Of a stretch of 8,111 nt of DNA, positions 5,578-8,111 are shown in pieces (position 1 is the stretch's first letter; every line of letters starts with the position of its first letter). The DNA is from DATDMG01 sp036518955. Lineage in GTDB: Bacteria > Actinomycetota > Actinomycetes > Actinomycetales > Kineosporiaceae. The translations under genes and the position numbers were made by a program. Under the pieces are notes generated by a model. The model saw nothing but the letters and a program-made list of their open reading frames with translations, made no database searches and was not told the DNA's origin. Location of the stretch: NCBI GenBank assembly GCA_036518955.1, contig DATDMG010000275.1:1-8111 (forward strand), read 5' to 3'.

Positions 5578-7044
5578 ATGCCCGACCGTGTTCTGCTCGC
5601 GGAGGCGACGGTCGTCGTCCCAGCCGTCTTCGCCTGCGCGCTGTGGTGGTTGCCGCACCGGTGGACGGCCGCGGTGGCACGGCTGGGGGCGGCCCTGACG
5701 GCGGCGTCGGCCCTGGCCACGGCCGGCCTGGCCCTCGGTCATCCGGCCAGGCCGCGCGTCGGCGACTGGATCGCGCTGGACGCCGCGGGCGGCCTGCTGC
5801 TGGCCGTCATCGGCTTCGTCGGGTTCGTCGCGGTGCTGGCCTCGCCCGCCCACCTGGCGGTCAGCGCCAGCCTGCTGGTCGGCGAGCGGCGCCGGCACCA
5901 GGCGTACTACCTGGTGCTGTTCGCGTTCTGGGCGACCCTGCTCGCCGTCCCGGTCGCCGGGAACCTGGGTGCCGCGTGGCTGCTCGTCGAGGCCACGACC
6001 GCGGCGTCGGCGCTGCTGGTGGGCTTCAACGGGCGCCCACGGGCGCTGGAGGCGGGCTGGAAGTACCTCATCCTCACCTCGCTCGGGCTCGGTGTCGCGC
6101 TGCTCGGCGTGACCATGTTGGCTGCCGGTGTGCCCGGTGGCGGGCTGGCGGCGCTGACCTGGCGGGCGTTGCCCCGGTACGCCGGCGACGCGTCGACCGC
6201 GACCTGCGCGTACGTGCTTCTGGTCGCCGGGCTCGCTGCGAAGATCGGCTGGGCGCCGGTGCACAACTGGCTCCCTGACGCCCACTCCGAGGCGCCGGCG
6301 CCGGTGTCCGCCCTGCTGTCGGCCGCGCTGCTGCCCGGCGTGCTGCTGGTCGCGTGGCGGTGCGCGCAGGGGGTCGCACCGGTGGTCGGCCCCGGCGTCG
6401 CCCGCGGCGTCCTGATCGGGTTCGGGTTGACGTCGATGGGCACCTGCGTCCCGTTCCTGTCCCGGCCCCTGGCGTGGAAGCGATTGCTGGCCTACTCGAG
6501 CCTGGAACACATGGGGGTGATCGCGCTCGGCGTGGGGTTCGGGACGCCGCTGGCGCTGGCCGGGGTCGCCGTCCACGTGGTGGGGCACGCCCTGGCGAAG
6601 TCCCTCGGCTTCGTCGCGGTGACGCCGCTGCTCGCGCACGAGCCGCAGGCGGCCGTGCGGGCGGTCGGCGGGATCGGGCGTACCCGGCCCGGGCTGGGCG
6701 TGACGCTCGGGCTGAGCCTGGGCGCGCTGGCGGGGCTGCCGCCGTCCCCGCTCTTCGTCAGCGAGTTGCTGATCATCGCGGGAGGCTTCGCCGCCGGACT
6801 GCCGTGGGTGGCCGGTGCCGCGGCGCTGGCCCTGGCGCTGGCGTTCCTGGGGATGATCCGCGCCCTGCTCGAGACCGCGGCCGGCGAGGCGCCGCACCGG
6901 TCGGTCACCCGCCGCCTGCCCGGCCTCCGCGGTGTCCAGGCCTTGGCCGTCGGCTGCGTCCCCGCCCTGCTCGCGCTGGCCGGGGCCGCACCCTGGTTGC
7001 CGGCGACCGATATCGTCCGGGCCTTGGCCAAGGGAGTGTCGTGA
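5578..7044 (+). CDS. hyfF: Hydrogenase-4 subunit F-like proton-conducting membrane protein
   Basis: A 488-residue polytopic membrane protein, the second antiporter-like (NuoL/M/N family) subunit of the complex, of HyfF type (hycQ in M. tuberculosis). Key family residues are present: Glu138 in LLVEATTAASALLVGF, Lys162 in EAGWKYLILTSLG, Lys222 in AAKIGWAPVHNWLPDAHSEA continuing as PAPVSALLS (240-248), Lys301 in WKRLLAYSSLEHMGVIALG, His333/His337 and Lys341 in VHVVGHALAKSLGF, and GLPPSPLFVSELLII (386-400) with Glu396. HSEAPAPVSALLS and SSLEHMG are more typical of HyfF than of true NuoM/NuoN. It probably forms one proton channel beside HyfB. The start ATG 5578 follows GAGGAG. The last four bases overlap hyfG (GTGA), so expression of the two is probably coupled. 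No key residue is missing and the length is normal. Confidence 0.92.
   Translation: MPDRVLLAEATVVVPAVFACALWWLPHRWTAAVARLGAALTAASALATAGLALGHPARPRVGDWIALDAAGGLLLAVIGFVGFVAVLASPAHLAVSASLLVGERRRHQAYYLVLFAFWATLLAVPVAGNLGAAWLLVEATTAASALLVGFNGRPRALEAGWKYLILTSLGLGVALLGVTMLAAGVPGGGLAALTWRALPRYAGDASTATCAYVLLVAGLAAKIGWAPVHNWLPDAHSEAPAPVSALLSAALLPGVLLVAWRCAQGVAPVVGPGVARGVLIGFGLTSMGTCVPFLSRPLAWKRLLAYSSLEHMGVIALGVGFGTPLALAGVAVHVVGHALAKSLGFVAVTPLLAHEPQAAVRAVGGIGRTRPGLGVTLGLSLGALAGLPPSPLFVSELLIIAGGFAAGLPWVAGAAALALALAFLGMIRALLETAAGEAPHRSVTRRLPGLRGVQALAVGCVPALLALAGAAPWLPATDIVRALAKGVS
7031..7036 (+). promoter_or_regulatory. Ribosome binding site of hyfG
   Basis: AGGGAG, inside the end of hyfF, lies four bases before GTG 7041 and supports that start, which overlaps the hyfF stop by 4 bases. 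The same AGGGAGTG context precedes hyfB. Two later in-frame GTG codons (7116, 7131) have no such site. Confidence 0.6.
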
Positions 7045-8111
7045 CCTCCGGAACCACTGCTCCCACCCCACGGCGCGTCGTCGTCCACCACCCCACCCAA
7101 CCGGAGGCGGGCGCGGTGACGGCGGGCGCGGTGACGGCGCCGCCCGGGGCCGGCCTGCCGTACCGCGCCCGCGTCGTCGGCCTGCTGGCCACCGGGCACC
7201 GGTTCGCCGGCCTGTCGGTGGCGCCCGGGGGTGCCGCCGTCCGGGCCCAGTTCGCCCGGCCGGGCGGGCCGGTCGAGGTGGTCACCGCGGACGTGGACGG
7301 CGGCAGCGTGGCGTCGATCGTCGACCTCGTGCCGGCCGCGGCGTGGGACGAGCGGGAGGCGCACGACCGGTACGGCGTCGGTTTCGCCGGGCACGAGCCG
7401 TTGCGTGCCCTGGTCGACCACGGCGAGCTGGACACCTGGACGACGCCGGTGCGTGGCGAGGACACCTACCAGGTCGCCGTCGGGCCCATCCACGCCGGCG
7501 TGATCGAGTCCGGGCACTTTCGGTTCCACCTGGTCGGGGACCGGATCCTGCACCTGGACGCCCGGTTGTTCTACAAGCACCGAGGTCTGGAGCGGGCGGC
7601 CGAAGGCGGCCCCCTGTCCTGGGGCCTGGCGCACGTCGAGCGTGCCTGCGCCGGCTGCGCGGTCGCCAACGCGGTCGCCTACGTGCAGGCCGCCGAGGAG
7701 GTCCTCGGGCTGGTCCCGGGCGCCGGGACGTCGCGTGCCCGCACCGTGCTCCTGGAACTCGAACGCGTCTGGAACCACCTCAACGACATCGCGGCGATCT
7801 GCGCCGGGGTCGGGCTGGCGGCCGGCAACACCCGATTCTCGGCCCTGACGGACCGGGCCCGCCGGCTCAACGCGGTCCTGACCGGTCACCGGTTCCTGTT
7901 CGGCACGGTCCAGGTCGGTGCCAGTGCACTCGCCGTCTCGGCAGACCGGGTGCGCGTGGTGCGGGCAGACCTCGCCGAGCTCCGCCGCGAGGCCGAGGTG
8001 AGCTGGCGGGAGCTGATCTTCAACACGTCGCTCACCGCCCGGCTCCCTGGGATCGGCGTCGTCGCCGCCGACGACGCCGAGCGGCTCGGGACCGTCGGGC
8101 CGGCCGGCCGG
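7041..8111 (+). CDS. hyfG: [NiFe]-hydrogenase large subunit, HycE/HyfG-like NuoC-NuoD fusion, 3' end missing
   Basis: The first 357 residues of the catalytic large subunit; the frame is open to the window edge. After a non-conserved Ala/Pro-rich leader (about 1-38), a NuoC-like (30 kDa) domain ends in WDEREAHDRYGVGFAGHEPL (102-121). A NuoD-like domain follows, starting at PIHAGVIESGHFRFHLVGDR (149-168) with LFYKHRGLERAAEG (176-189). The first metal-ligand motif is ERACAGC (200-206), with Cys203 and Cys206 (TGC at 7647 and 7656). In NuoD these cysteines are absent, so their presence points to a [NiFe]-hydrogenase of group 4 rather than complex I. The motif is unusual: family members normally read ERxCGIC followed by a His four residues after the second Cys, here Asn210. 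The downstream ELERVWNHLNDIA (239-251) is family-typical. The second cysteine pair near the C terminus is outside the window, so catalytic competence is open. By order it equals hycE (Rv0087) of M. tuberculosis. Confidence 0.9.
   Translation, partial: MTSGTTAPTPRRVVVHHPTQPEAGAVTAGAVTAPPGAGLPYRARVVGLLATGHRFAGLSVAPGGAAVRAQFARPGGPVEVVTADVDGGSVASIVDLVPAAAWDEREAHDRYGVGFAGHEPLRALVDHGELDTWTTPVRGEDTYQVAVGPIHAGVIESGHFRFHLVGDRILHLDARLFYKHRGLERAAEGGPLSWGLAHVERACAGCAVANAVAYVQAAEEVLGLVPGAGTSRARTVLLELERVWNHLNDIAAICAGVGLAAGNTRFSALTDRARRLNAVLTGHRFLFGTVQVGASALAVSADRVRVVRADLAELRREAEVSWRELIFNTSLTARLPGIGVVAADDAERLGTVGPAGR
7106..7139 (+). repeat. 15-bp tandem repeat in the hyfG leader
   Basis: GGCGGGCGCGGTGAC occurs twice in tandem (7106-7120 and 7121-7135), followed by four bases of a third copy. 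It encodes AGAVT twice (residues 23-32) in the variable leader ahead of the NuoC-like domain. Because 15 is a multiple of three, copy-number changes would keep the frame. Each copy contains an in-frame GTG that could act as an alternative start. Confidence 0.8.

Noticed and set aside
3869..5680. Long open frame on the minus strand (about 600 codons), with others at 2423-3868, 5461-7071, 6492-7889 and 686-1588
   Set aside because: They lie antisense to well-supported membrane and hydrogenase genes. Their translations are rich in Arg, Pro, Gly, Gln and Ser with no recognisable motif, the usual by-product of high-GC coding DNA.
1935..8111. Reading the operon as standard complex I (nuo) genes
   Set aside because: HyfE has no nuo counterpart of this form, the NuoC and NuoD parts are fused, the large subunit keeps a CxxC pair absent from NuoD, and HyfF/HyfC signatures (HSEAPAPVSALLS, VDNPDTHLELT) are of hydrogenase-4 type.
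1..8111. CRISPR arrays, tRNA or rRNA genes, insertion sequences
   Set aside because: No regularly spaced repeats, cloverleaf-like sequence, transposase frame or terminal inverted repeats were seen.

Overview
The window comes from a very GC-rich genome, about three quarters G+C by eye, with strong G/C preference at third codon positions. Several genes start with GTG, stops and starts overlap by 4 bases (GTGA), and the Shine-Dalgarno sites are of AGGGAG/GAGGAG type. Together with a folC-DUF4233 gene pair this indicates an actinobacterium. The order or genus cannot be fixed from the sequence. All real genes are on the + strand.

Region 1 (1-1676) is housekeeping. It holds the 3' part of folC (folylpolyglutamate/dihydrofolate synthase), followed 12 bases later by a small four-helix membrane protein of the DUF4233 family. 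In many actinobacteria this pair is followed by ndk; here it is not.

Region 2 (1677-1934) is a 258-base intergenic gap. It has a weak candidate terminator, four copies of a CGTGATC-like element (two as direct repeats 18 bp apart, two forming an exact inverted pair), a G7 tract with a short hairpin, and a good ribosome binding site for the next gene.

Region 3 (1935-8111, running off the window) is a compact operon for a membrane-bound, complex I-like [NiFe]-hydrogenase module (group 4, hydrogenase-4/formate hydrogenlyase family). The order is hyfB (antiporter-like), hyfC (NuoH-like), hyfE (NuoK-like C-terminal motif), hyfF (second antiporter-like subunit), and the 5' part of hyfG/hycE (fused NuoC-NuoD-like catalytic large subunit). 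Order and sizes resemble the Mycobacterium tuberculosis Rv0083-hycD-hycP-hycQ-hycE cluster, as I remember it. HyfB and HyfF keep the Glu and Lys residues used for proton translocation, and HyfC keeps its acidic signature loop. The large subunit keeps the first CxxC pair that binds the NiFe site, but the surrounding motif is unusual (ERACAGC, with Asn where His is normal). The second cysteine pair lies beyond the window. The likely role is coupling a redox reaction at the large subunit to proton movement through HyfB, HyfC and HyfF. The actual electron donor and acceptor cannot be read from this window. No small (NuoB-like) subunit, ferredoxin-like subunit, maturation gene or dedicated regulator is visible here.

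I did not find a wholly unknown system. The points most worth a second look are the altered NiFe motif, the repeated element ahead of the operon, the 11-codon linker ORF with a duplicated start between hyfC and hyfE, and a strong hairpin between hyfE and hyfF.
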